Origin: Usnea hakonensis
Taxonomy: Eukaryota; Ascomycota; Lecanoromycetes; Lecanorales; Parmeliaceae
Direction of reading: 5' to 3'
Length of the DNA: 39,751 nucleotides
Assembly (NCBI GenBank): GCA_013423325.1
Contig: BLJB01000278.1
Span: forward strand, 1 to 39,751
Of the stretch, positions 14,285 to 21,546 are shown piece after piece; position 1 is the stretch's first letter, and the number at the start of each line of letters is the position of its first letter. The notes below the pieces were generated by a model, which saw nothing but the letters and a program-made list of their open reading frames with translations, had not been told where the DNA came from and did not search any database. Made by a program: the position numbers and the translations under genes.

Positions 14285-14872
14285 TAAAAGGGTTCCGATA
14301 GGTTGACACCCCTTTTTACTGCATTGACACCCCCTTTTACTACATTAACACCCCCCCATATTTCGGCCATGCTCTAAATCCCTACCGAGGTACCTTCTGC
14401 TTGGTGTATCTACCATAGAAATCTATATACCTTTCCAGGGAAGCATGGATTTGAGAGGCCTAAAAGTATTGATTTGGGAGTATTATAAGTATAGTGGGAA
14501 TAAGTATAAGTAGTAGCTAGTCGTTATATTATAAATAGTAGCTAATCGTTACATTGCAAATAGTGGCTAGTTATTGCGGTATAAGTAGTCGTTATAGTGT
14601 AAGTAGTAGCTAATCGTTATAGTGTAAGTCGTAGCTAGTCGTTATAGTATAAATAGTAGCTAGTCGTTATATTGTAAATAGTAGTGGGAACGAGTGTAAG
14701 TAGTAGATTCGGTATATAGGGTATTACTTTCTTAGCGGTAAGAGGCTCAGAGGTATACTCGTGTTATTAGCCTATTTCTACCTAGTATGAGGGGGGGTGT
14801 CAATGTAGTAAAAGGGGGTGTCAATGCAGTAAAAAGGGGTGTCAACCTATCAAGACCCTAAAAAATGCGTCA
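14285..14872. mobile_element. Small terminal-inverted-repeat element E (MITE-like) inside D
   Basis: The left end (about 14290-14358) and the reverse complement of the right end (about 14790-14865) match over some 70 bases. Both contain GATAGGTTGACACC followed by two more spaced copies of the TTGACACCCC motif and a C-run. The element is under 600 bp and has no coding frame. Its core is a 25-bp minisatellite (14513-14680). It lacks heavy RIP, unlike its host D. A MITE or another non-autonomous DNA transposon is the best reading. A clear TSD was not resolved, so the outer edges are uncertain by about 10 bases. Confidence 0.75.
14513..14680 (+). repeat. 25-bp minisatellite inside element E
   Basis: About six to seven degenerate copies of a unit like GTAGCTAGTCGTTATAGTGT plus AAATA follow each other; one copy is shortened. 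Differences between copies are mostly transitions. Both flanks carry the similar phrase AGTGGGAA(C/T). Confidence 0.85.
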
Positions 14873-16369
14873 CGTAAGCTATATCTCTCTCTTAACAAAG
14901 CATCTATCGCTATATTACTAGGTGACTTGAATCGATTAATTAGTAACCTCTCCTATTTTTCTAACTTGGTACCTATCTTGACCAGTCGCTTCTTACTTTC
15001 TATTAATTCTGATAACTACTATTCAAGTATAGGTCCTTTAAAATAGGTCTATAAGTTAGTACGGATAAGCTCGAAACCTTTAATTAATATAGTATTACGA
15101 GCCCTTTCTAGAAAAAGATATATATCCCGAAAGAAGGTTTCTTTAGAGGTATACTCTATAGCTAGAGCTCCGGAAGCTATAGACTTATTATTATATATAG
15201 GATAAAAGAAACCGATATCTAAAGGATTCTACCAATTAGTAGATAAGGTCGATTTAAGTAATTAAGGTAGTAGTATTAATTCTCGAGATAGTATACGAGG
15301 CCGTATAAGTATTTATAAGGTAGTCTATTACTATTTAGTAAAACTAGTATTCTAAAAGTTTCTACTATTATCATATTAGCCATTTCTATTTTAACTAGTA
15401 CCAGAGTTTAATAAACCTAGTATATTATTCGATAAACCTACCGCCGTATTTACTAAACCTCCCGATATTATAGTAGTTAGGTCAGTGGAATATATAGTAT
15501 TTCTTAATATTCCTAGAGTAGGTATTAAGTCGTTATCTAACTTAGATTTATCTAAGCCGTAGCGTAAATAGTAGGCTCGTATAAGAGGCTTCTTACGGAA
15601 TTTAGTAGTAGCTTCTTTAAATAGATAAATAGTACGTTTAAAAGAAGGTATATCTATTACCTAATTAGTAGGAAACTTAAGTAGCTCCTAACTTACGGTA
15701 CGTTTAGATTATCTAACTATTAATTCTAGTATATCTAGACTTAGATATTACTTCTAAATAATCTTAGTAGTAAGACTAATTTCCTTAGGAAGTAAGTATA
15801 GATATACTATTCTAGTAGCTTAAATAAATATAATAATCTAATAAGCACTACGGACTATCCTTTCTAGTAATAGTAATAATATAGGCTAGGGTATAGGTTC
15901 CGATAATAACGATAAGGTAGCCAGATTAATAATAGAGATAGGCTTATATAAGAGTAAGATAAGGTACTACTAAGGATAAAGTAAGTATATAGAAAACCTA
16001 ATTTAGAATAACTAAATATAGCTAAGTCTAACGAAGTAAGATATACTACGAAGCAAGGTATATTACTAATAATCAATATAATAATAATAAAGTAAATAAT
16101 AACTAAAGTAATAATAAGCGGAAATATAGTACTTAATAAAACTAGTATATATTTGATAAAAATAATATTATTCCGATAAAGTATAATTATAGTAGTAGTA
16201 ATAGCGGATTACACCCGGGTAGCCTAGCTAAAAGTACCTTAAAATATAAAAAACAGGTGTAAAAGAGTATAGTAAAGTATAAAGCAAATTAGTATATAAG
16301 TAAGTACTAGTATAATAATACTAGTATAATAGAATACTAAGATATAATAACGTAGGGTTACTACTAAAA

Positions 16370-16531
16370 TATTATAAGTAATATAAGAAGAGTAAAGTAT
16401 GAAAGTTATTGTATTTACTAAGTCTAAGAAGTCTATTTAAGTGAATGCCAAGAGTGAATATACGCTAAGAGATTTACTTGGCAAGAGCAATAGTGAATGC
16501 AACAATACTAAGCAACCACCTTCATATGACA
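16370..16531 (-). repeat. 5' LTR of element D
   Basis: It is collinear with 8261-8422 at the same 162-base length. Its inner part (16370 to about 16440) is RIP-mutated and its outer part (about 16441-16531) is nearly clean, the mirror of the other LTR. It ends CATATGACA, directly followed by the GGGGC duplication. Confidence 0.95.
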
Positions 16532-16536
16532 GGGGC

Positions 16537-17581
16537 CCTTAGTTTTAATTAGGAGTATAGAGTATTTCTTAGTCCCTTTATACGTCTTTTTTACCTATAT
16601 AAATAGGGGCTATTCTACCCTTACTACCTCTAGTCCGGGGTAGAGAGTACTATTCTCCTATTTTAGCTTCTCGATATAAGCCCCTTAGTCTTTATTATCG
16701 AACGCGTTAATTTTTACTAAATCGATAGCTACTATAAAGGAAGGTTTAAAGATATAGATTAATAGATAACCTTTCTAAATTATCTTAATATTCTTCTCTA
16801 CCGCCCTCTTTACCTCTCTTAAGGCTATATATAGGACTATACCCCCGTTATAGGAGTACCTTATTATAATAATAGAGCTTATTAAGGCTCCGCTACTATA
16901 GAATATATTTTTAAGCTATATTAATATAATATACTTAATCTTCTTTCTCTCCTTTTTACTTCTTATCCTAATTATTACTCTTTTCTTATTAGCGTTTCCC
17001 GCCGCGGTATAGAAGGGTAGTAGTACCGAGTTTAATTACTCGTATATAAATAATCTAGCGGTATTACTAGCTACCTTTTAGGCCTAGGACTATTATAGTA
17101 TCGAGGGTAGGCCTCTAATTAGTTATTTCTCTACCTACTTTTAGGTCTCTTTCTACTTAGCTTTAGCTAACTCTACGTATTCCTCTATTAGCTAGATTAC
17201 TATCTTAAATAGCCTAAATTTCTATTCGTTAAGGTCCTCGAAAGATATATTTTTCGCGATTTTTACTACATCCTTAATTAATTAGTTTATCCTCTCGATA
17301 TAGTTACGCCTATAATCCTTCTCCTTTTATTTTATATTGCTTTTTATAACTTTTACTACTTTTTTACTTAATCTCTCTATTCGTCTTATCGCGTCTATAC
17401 GCGTAGCCGATATATATCTACTTCCTCTTCCCGCGTTATCTCCGTTATCGCGTTGCCCTCCCTCGACTCCTACCGACTCCTCTTCTTGGTTCTTGGTTGT
17501 GCTCGTTGTGACCTCCACATTGGAGGTCTCTAGAGCCCCGCAGGGGCCCTGGTGGGTGTGTTCGCTGTTCGTGGTCGCCAT
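16537..17581 (-). pseudogene. LINE C ORF1 (gag-like) relic
   Basis: The minus strand opens with ATG at 17581 and reads MATTNSEHTHQGPCGALE, then a Ser/Thr/Gly-rich stretch and a basic segment IDAIRRIERLSKKVVKVIKS. The frame closes at 17327, after 84 codons. The continuing sequence is RIP-degraded with several stops. Tad-type LINEs carry a gag-like ORF1 with C-terminal zinc knuckles. The start and basic composition fit, but knuckles were not readable. The first 150 bases are intact and GC-rich, while everything further inward is TpA-rich. Element D cuts the element at 16536. Confidence 0.65.
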
Positions 17582-17602
17582 CTTTGTTCATTATCCATAC
17601 AT

Positions 17603-17630
17603 ATGACACCACTTATATCGTTTTCTAACA
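17603..17630 (+). repeat. 5' LTR of element B, second part
   Basis: ATGACACCACTTATATCGTT and the following TTCTAACA match the end of the 3' LTR (18977-19004). It is followed by AATGGTAGCCACACC, a candidate tRNA primer-binding site two bases after the LTR end. Confidence 0.92.
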
Positions 17631-18832
17631 AATGGTAGCCACACCTGGACGATAGTCCTTACGTCGCTTTCTATTGAAGCCGCCCACCTAATACCAGTGC
17701 CTACAATACCTAGAGGCCTCTACAATACTCGTCTACACGACTCCGTTTACACTGGTTGTATTTAATTCCTAGTGTATAACTGTCCTCGTACATCGCCCAC
17801 CTAGCCTTCGTCTAGTACCTAATCGGACTCTAAACTACTCGTCTACACCTACCTCGCCTTAGTCCAGTACCTAATTGGACCCTATAATACTCGTCTTCGG
17901 TGATCCTTTCAGTAGGTTATTCGCTATTCGCTATGGAGCTAATCAATATACCTGGTTTTACCGTACAGCAAAATGCCTTACTATAAGCCGAAATCGCAGC
18001 CTAACTTGTAGCCAATAATAAAGCAATAATGGACCAAATACAGGCGATGTTCGACAGTATAACGTAGACGATGAACGACAACATGGCGGCAATAAATGCC
18101 AGATTTGGCCTATAGCCACTGTAATCCACTCCGTCTACTCCGCAAGAGGCTCCGAAAGAGCAGGCCAATTTAGAAGAAGACGCGGAGATCACTGCGGAGA
18201 AGCAAGAGGACATACGGCTACAGCTATTACACCAGGCCACTATAGAGGATGATACGGAGGACGATAATATACTTACCAACAAGAGCACACTCTCCTTATT
18301 CTCATGTCTGTGCACCATACCAGCTTCCAGAGACCAAGCTGCACGCCTCAGTAACCTTCTCGCCGTCTCATTTGGCTCCCTTTTCGGCTTTCTGCCTACC
18401 TCCTTTTTCGGCTCTTTCCTGGCCTCTCAACTCGACTACATTCGATGTATGGCAAGCATGGAGGCCTCAGGCGAAGGATGAATCACTACAAGAGGAAGGC
18501 AATAAGAATGGTCAGGTATTAACTCAGGAGGATACTAAGCACTATTATTGGCCAGGGAACTTAGCCCTACCAAATCAGTTTCGATTCGGCAAATCCTCGG
18601 ATAATGCGCCATTCGACTTGCTTTCATAGATTTGGATCATATGGATTCGTGATCTACTTGCGGAGAAACCCGCACTAAAAGTACCTGTTTTCAGCGATTT
18701 TCTCACTTCTACCATACACCATTACCAACCCAGCATAATAAGGCACAGCACCACTCACTATACCTCACCGTCACCACCTCGCTGTCGCTAATAGCTATGG
18801 GGGCATGGCCTTTTTTTCTTTTTGTGGGCACT
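17631..18832 (+). mobile_element. Internal region of element B
   Basis: About 1.2 kb lie between the two B LTRs. The leader (17640-17900) contains about three diverged copies of a 50-60-bp unit with GTACCTAAT and AATACTCGTCT. A gag-like relic follows from 17933. No reverse transcriptase or integrase is present. The base composition is near normal with modest C-to-T damage only. Confidence 0.8.
17933..18660 (+). pseudogene. Gag-like relic of element B
   Basis: ATG at 17933 starts a frame that reads MELINIPGFTVQQNALL and then meets TAA where CAA is expected. Further on come AMFDSIT, a TAG, and TMNDNMAAINARFG. A Glu-rich stretch QEAPKEQANLEEDAEITAEK precedes QEDIRLQLLHQATIEDDTED. The stops are single C-to-T steps from Gln codons, and the frame is otherwise continuous to about 18470. 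The helical, Gln/Glu-rich character suits an LTR-element Gag N-terminus, but there is no diagnostic motif. No intact protein is made. Confidence 0.5.
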
Positions 18833-19004
18833 TGTTACGGATATCCTCCACAGGATATGTGCGGAGCCTCATAGGGCTTAGCGAGCCTTGGCGCCTTGGC
18901 ATTGCGGCCTCATGAGGAGGATTCCTGTAGATACTCTTTCTTCCATATACACATTATTATATTATTATCCATACATATGACACCACTCATATCGTTTCCT
19001 GACA
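18833..19004 (+). repeat. 3' LTR of element B
   Basis: It begins TGTTACGG and ends TTTCCTGACA, 172 bases. It is nearly free of RIP and keeps GCGAGCCTTGGCGCCTTGGC. It is followed by the TTTAT target duplication (19005-19009) and then the last 16 bases of the interrupted LTR of A. Confidence 0.95.
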
Positions 19005-19009
19005 TTTAT

Positions 19010-19025
19010 ATTCGGTTCTCTAATA
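19010..19025 (+). repeat. 5' LTR of element A, second part
   Basis: ATTCGGTTCTCTAATA corresponds to ATTCGGTTCCCTAACA at the end of the 3' LTR of A (20574-20589), with two C-to-T changes. It directly continues 3603-3779 once element B and one TTTAT are removed. Confidence 0.9.
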
Positions 19026-19184
19026 TAATATTAGCTATCCTTTATAGCCTATAAGCGAGACTTTTATTATATATTACTTATCTACCTATCCTATCTATCT
19101 ATAGAGACTTCTTAGAATATCGCTTACTTAATCGCCTTATTATAGAGGAGATATTCGGCTATTTTTATCTACTTAATAACTATC

Positions 19185-19400
19185 TACCTATCTACTATCT
19201 ATCTACCTACCTATCTACCTACCTACCTACCTACTATCCTACCTATCTACGAAGACTTCTCGGAATATCGCCTACTTAATCGCCTTATTATAGAGGAGAT
19301 ATTCGGCTATTCTTATCTACTCGGTAACTATCTACCTATCTACCTACCTACCTATCTATCTATCTACCTACCTACTACCTATCTACCTACGAGGAGATAT
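19185..19400 (+). repeat. CTAC/TATC microsatellite tracts
   Basis: Repeats of CTACCTACCTATC and CTATCTATCTACC type are separated by two near-identical copies of a segment that includes CGCCTTATTATAGAGGAGAT. They lie inside element A. Confidence 0.8.
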
Positions 19401-19604
19401 TTCGACTATCTCTTATCTAATCTACCTAATTTATCTATCTTTGCGAAGAGATATTACGATTATCTCTCACTTATTCTACCGTCTTTATCGAGTCTCGAGG
19501 AGAGACCTCCGTAAGAAGAAGAAGAAGAAATCGTCTAAGAGATAATAAGATTCGTAGCGAGGCCGATAGCTCTTATAATTATACTTCTTACTAAAAGAAA
19601 TCGT

Positions 19605-19623
19605 NNNNNNNNNNNNNNNNNNN
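19605..19623. other. Assembly gap of 19 Ns within a tandem duplication
   Basis: The Ns fall between two copies of the same sequence: AATTATACTTCTTACTAAAA occurs immediately before (about 19577-19596) and immediately after the gap. The true number of repeat units is unknown here, so the length of A may be misestimated. Confidence 0.95.
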
Positions 19624-20396
19624 AATTATACTTCTTACTAAAAGAAATCGTCTAAATAATAATAAGATTCGTAGCGAGGCCGATAGTTCTTATAACTACG
19701 CTTCTTACTAGAAGAAGAAGCCTATTTTAATTTAGATTCGGAGTATTAAGAAGAAGAAAAAGATAAGACTTATAACTATTAATACTATAATTTAAAGAAG
19801 AAGAAACAGCTATTATAGCTAAAAAGAAGGCTATAGAGAAGAATTAATAAAAGAGATAGTAACTACTATAATAGCTACTATAGTAATAGTAGATTTCTCC
19901 TCCTTTTTCTTACTAGTAATACTAGTACTATAAGTACTATTAGTACTACTCGAAGCTAGTCTAGCCGTATACGGCTAGCGCGTTTAAATTAGTTTTAATT
20001 TAATAAATTATCGGACTTTGCGGATTTATATAAATTAGCCTTATTTTAATTCGATTTCGATTTTTACTACTTTTCGGCTAAATAGGCTAAAACTACGAAT
20101 TTTTATCTATACTACTAATTTCTAGTACTAGTACTACTACTACGAGTACTTTCCTAGTACTATTATACTAATCGATATTTCTATTACTATAAGATTCGGC
20201 TTATTATTACGATTAAAGCTCTAAGAGGGCGGAGAAGGTTATTTTTTTAGTATTTTTAATATTTCGCTATAAAGGTAGATATACTTAGCGTTTAGAGGGG
20301 GTAGTACTATAGATTATAATAATTATCTCGCTATTACTATTTTATTATCGTTATAATATTAGCTATAGAGATATAGCTATATAGAGGGGGGGGTAG

Positions 20397-20589
20397 TATT
20401 ATAGTTTTATCCTAATACCTCTTTTTTTATAATCTGCGGAGACGCGCTAAGCCTCTTTCGGCCTAGCGCCTTAGTACTACGCATAATGATTTCTTGTAGT
20501 GTATTTATACTATTACTTCTACATAGCTAATATTCGATTTAAATCCTAAATACTATTACTATTATCGGTCTATATTCGGTTCCCTAACA
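20397..20589 (+). repeat. 3' LTR of element A
   Basis: It begins TATTATAG (RIP form of TGTTATAG) right after the polypurine tract and ends CCCTAACA, 193 bases. It is followed by the TTAAG duplication. Confidence 0.93.
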
Positions 20590-20594
20590 TTAAG

Positions 20595-20767
20595 ATAATA
20601 AATTTAGTTACTAGATTTATAATAATATAATAAATAAAGAATAATACTTATTATATTATAATCTAAATATAATTATTAATTTATTATTTATTAAAATAAA
20701 ATTTTATTAATAATAATTTTAATTTAGATAATTAATTAAATTAATAAATCTATCTAAATAAATAAGA
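20595..20767. other. Extremely AT-rich stretch
   Basis: For about 170 bases there are almost no G or C residues; it is mostly AATAA, ATTAAT and TTTATT words. This differs from the TA-rich but G/C-containing RIP DNA elsewhere. No coding or RNA signal is seen. Confidence 0.7.
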
Positions 20768-20838
20768 GCCGGAATAGCTAAGTTTACCTAGATAGCGGAT
20801 TCGAATACTAGTCTTATAGTAGACTAGTTAGATCCGGC
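20768..20838 (+). other. 71-nt tRNA-sized foldable segment (possible tRNA or SINE relic)
   Basis: The ends GCCGGA and TCCGGC pair over six bases across exactly 71 nt. TAGCTAAGTTTACCTAGA at position 8 resembles an A box or D arm, and an internal hairpin ACTAGTCT-TTATAGT-style with AGACTAGT has an 8-bp stem. The T loop TTCGANN is not in its proper place (GATTCGAAT is near position 31), so it cannot be called a tRNA gene. It may be a decayed tRNA-derived sequence. Confidence 0.25.
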
Positions 20839-20873
20839 CCTTTCAGAAAGTAAGCTTAGAAAGCTATATAATA

Positions 20874-20993
20874 AGAGTATAGAATAGAGTACTATATAGA
20901 GTATAGAATAGAGTACTATATAGAGTATAGAATAGAGTACTATATAGAGTATTGAATAGAGTACTATATAGAGTATAGAATAGAGTACTACTT
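20874..20993 (+). repeat. 24-bp minisatellite, five units
   Basis: AGAGTATAGAATAGAGTACT plus ATAT is repeated five times head to tail with only one or two substitutions. It sits at the edge between repeat DNA and the gene island. Confidence 0.93.
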
Positions 20994-21030
20994 ATAGTAT
21001 TATTTGGAGTATTAAGTAGAGATAACTTTT

Positions 21031-21546
21031 CTACAGCGACACTGGCCTCCTACGTGTATTTGGCGGTGGTCCCGGCAAAAAAACGCGGGGCCGGCTGCTA
21101 GTTTGGCGCTCCCGCCAGTGGTTTTGCTGAAGGGAACGGAGCGCTTATCCTAGCGCGGAGACGGAACACTTCGTCCAATCTACTTTAACTTCAACTGCTG
21201 TCTTGAGAATATCTATGGTTGGCTTTGCAAGATCTGGGATTTCTATCTTGATTGGTCTGAAAGCCCGCGATACAATTTGGCCCCAACCAAATATCAAGAC
21301 ATACGAGGTTCAAGCGGCCCTCCGCGAAAGAGGACAGGGAATGAGCCTTCGGAAACGAGCTTCTCCTCCTCTCACTGTAACGGTATGACTGAAACACAAG
21401 ATTCTTATTCTTCACATGATCACTGTCATGTGCAGTCGAGCTATCACCTTTTCTGAAACCTTCTTCACCGACAAGGTGATCATCTGGCCCATACTCTGCC
21501 ATATCAGTAGTATCAAACTTTTGAGCTTTCGACCATGCATTCAGAC
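21031..21546. other. Island boundary and 3' flank of the 561-aa gene
   Basis: Composition changes abruptly at about 21030 from TA-rich to GC-normal. On the minus strand an open frame of 119 codons (21550-21191) follows the stop of the next gene. A 68-nt intron starting with a weak GTCCGC donor and ending GGCAG could join the two in frame, but the donor is poor, so I treat this stretch as 3' UTR and intergenic DNA. Confidence 0.5.

Larger units (their letters stand above)
13561..16369 (-). pseudogene. Element D gag and leader region, interrupted by element E
   Basis: This is the upstream part of D between the 5' LTR (16370-16531) and pol. It should contain the leader and gag. I could not read a clean capsid or zinc-knuckle motif because of RIP. 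Short GATACTAAT-type repeats occur at about 13.61-13.70 kb. Element E sits at about 14.29-14.87 kb, and the D sequence just outside E (14221-14285 and 14875-15000) is less RIP-mutated than the rest. Confidence 0.55.
8261..16531 (-). mobile_element. Ty3/Gypsy chromovirus D, complete but RIP-degraded, inserted in LINE C
   Basis: The duplication GGGGC is perfect at 8256-8260 and 16532-16536. Both LTRs are 162 bases (8261-8422 and 16370-16531), starting TGTC or its RIP form and ending GACA or GATA. Next to the left LTR, minus-strand CCTAGGGGAGGT (8423-8434) is a polypurine tract. Next to the right LTR, minus-strand TTTTAGTAGTAACCC may be the mutated primer-binding site. The element therefore reads right to left, with gag toward 16 kb and pol and chromodomain toward 9 kb. 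Total length is 8.27 kb, of which about 0.6 kb is element E. Confidence 0.93.
3924..17589 (-). mobile_element. Tad-like non-LTR retrotransposon (LINE) C inserted in the 5' LTR of B
   Basis: A 13-bp duplication brackets this segment: ATTATCTATACAT at 3911-3923 and ATTATCCATACAT at 17590-17602, with one transition. After removing element D and one copy of its duplication the insert is about 5.39 kb. The 5' end is at 17589. ORF1 starts at 17581 with MATTNSEHTHQGPCGALE, and a reverse-transcriptase relic lies near 5.5-6.1 kb, so the element runs on the minus strand. Length, minus-strand ORF1 then RT order, variable-length duplication and absence of LTRs fit the Tad/I-type fungal LINEs. Most of it is heavily RIP-mutated, except the first roughly 150 bases at the 5' end. 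Confidence 0.85.
3780..19004 (+). mobile_element. LTR element B (short, 172-bp LTRs) inserted in the 5' LTR of A
   Basis: B begins TGTTACGG at 3780 and ends CTGACA at 19004, with TTTAT directly before (3775-3779) and after (19005-19009). Its 5' LTR is itself split by LINE C into 3780-3923 and 17603-17630, together 172 bases, the same as the 3' LTR 18833-19004. The internal region 17631-18832 is about 1.2 kb, so native B is about 1.55 kb. It lacks reverse transcriptase and integrase and must have depended on another element. Despite being older than C and D it is far less RIP-mutated than they are. Confidence 0.9.
19026..20396 (+). mobile_element. Internal region of element A
   Basis: This is 1.37 kb of RIP-rich sequence without a readable protein. 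It holds TATCTACC-type microsatellites at about 19090-19440 and a GAAGAAGAA-containing duplicated segment of about 85 bp around the assembly gap. A G-rich polypurine tract ends at 20393. The size rules out a complete gag-pol. Confidence 0.75.
3598..20594 (+). mobile_element. LTR element A with its TSDs (outermost of a five-level nest)
   Basis: A five-base duplication TTAAG at 3598-3602 and 20590-20594 brackets two 193-bp LTRs. The 5' LTR is split into 3603-3779 and 19010-19025 by element B, and the two parts add up to 177 + 16 = 193 bases, exactly the length of the intact 3' LTR (20397-20589). The internal part of A is only 19026-20396, so without insertions A is about 1.76 kb, too short for a full gag-pol. 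A run of G at 20386-20393 just before the 3' LTR is a good polypurine tract on the plus strand and sets the orientation. A is probably a non-autonomous LTR element. Confidence 0.88.

Noticed and set aside
14285..14872. CRISPR-like array because of regular 25-bp repeats
   Set aside because: The repeats are directly adjacent without spacers, in a eukaryotic transposon context.
15864..16076. Open frame of 70 codons on the minus strand ending in a run of Tyr
   Set aside because: It falls in the mutated leader/gag part of element D. The Tyr, Ser and Leu richness reflects TA-repeat composition, not a membrane protein.
18249..18629. 126-codon open frame on the plus strand in element B
   Set aside because: It is in a different frame from the Gag-like relic that starts at 17933, and its composition (Pro/Ser/Ala/Phe) looks like a shadow of that frame.
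3780..19004. A single 15-kb giant retrotransposon or Starship-like cargo element
   Set aside because: The inner sequence is explained by LINE C, chromovirus D and element E, each with its own target duplication or inverted ends. No tyrosine recombinase or cargo genes were seen.
20768..20838. Functional tRNA gene
   Set aside because: The acceptor pairing and length fit, but the T loop is out of place and the anticodon stem does not pair. No intron placement rescues it.
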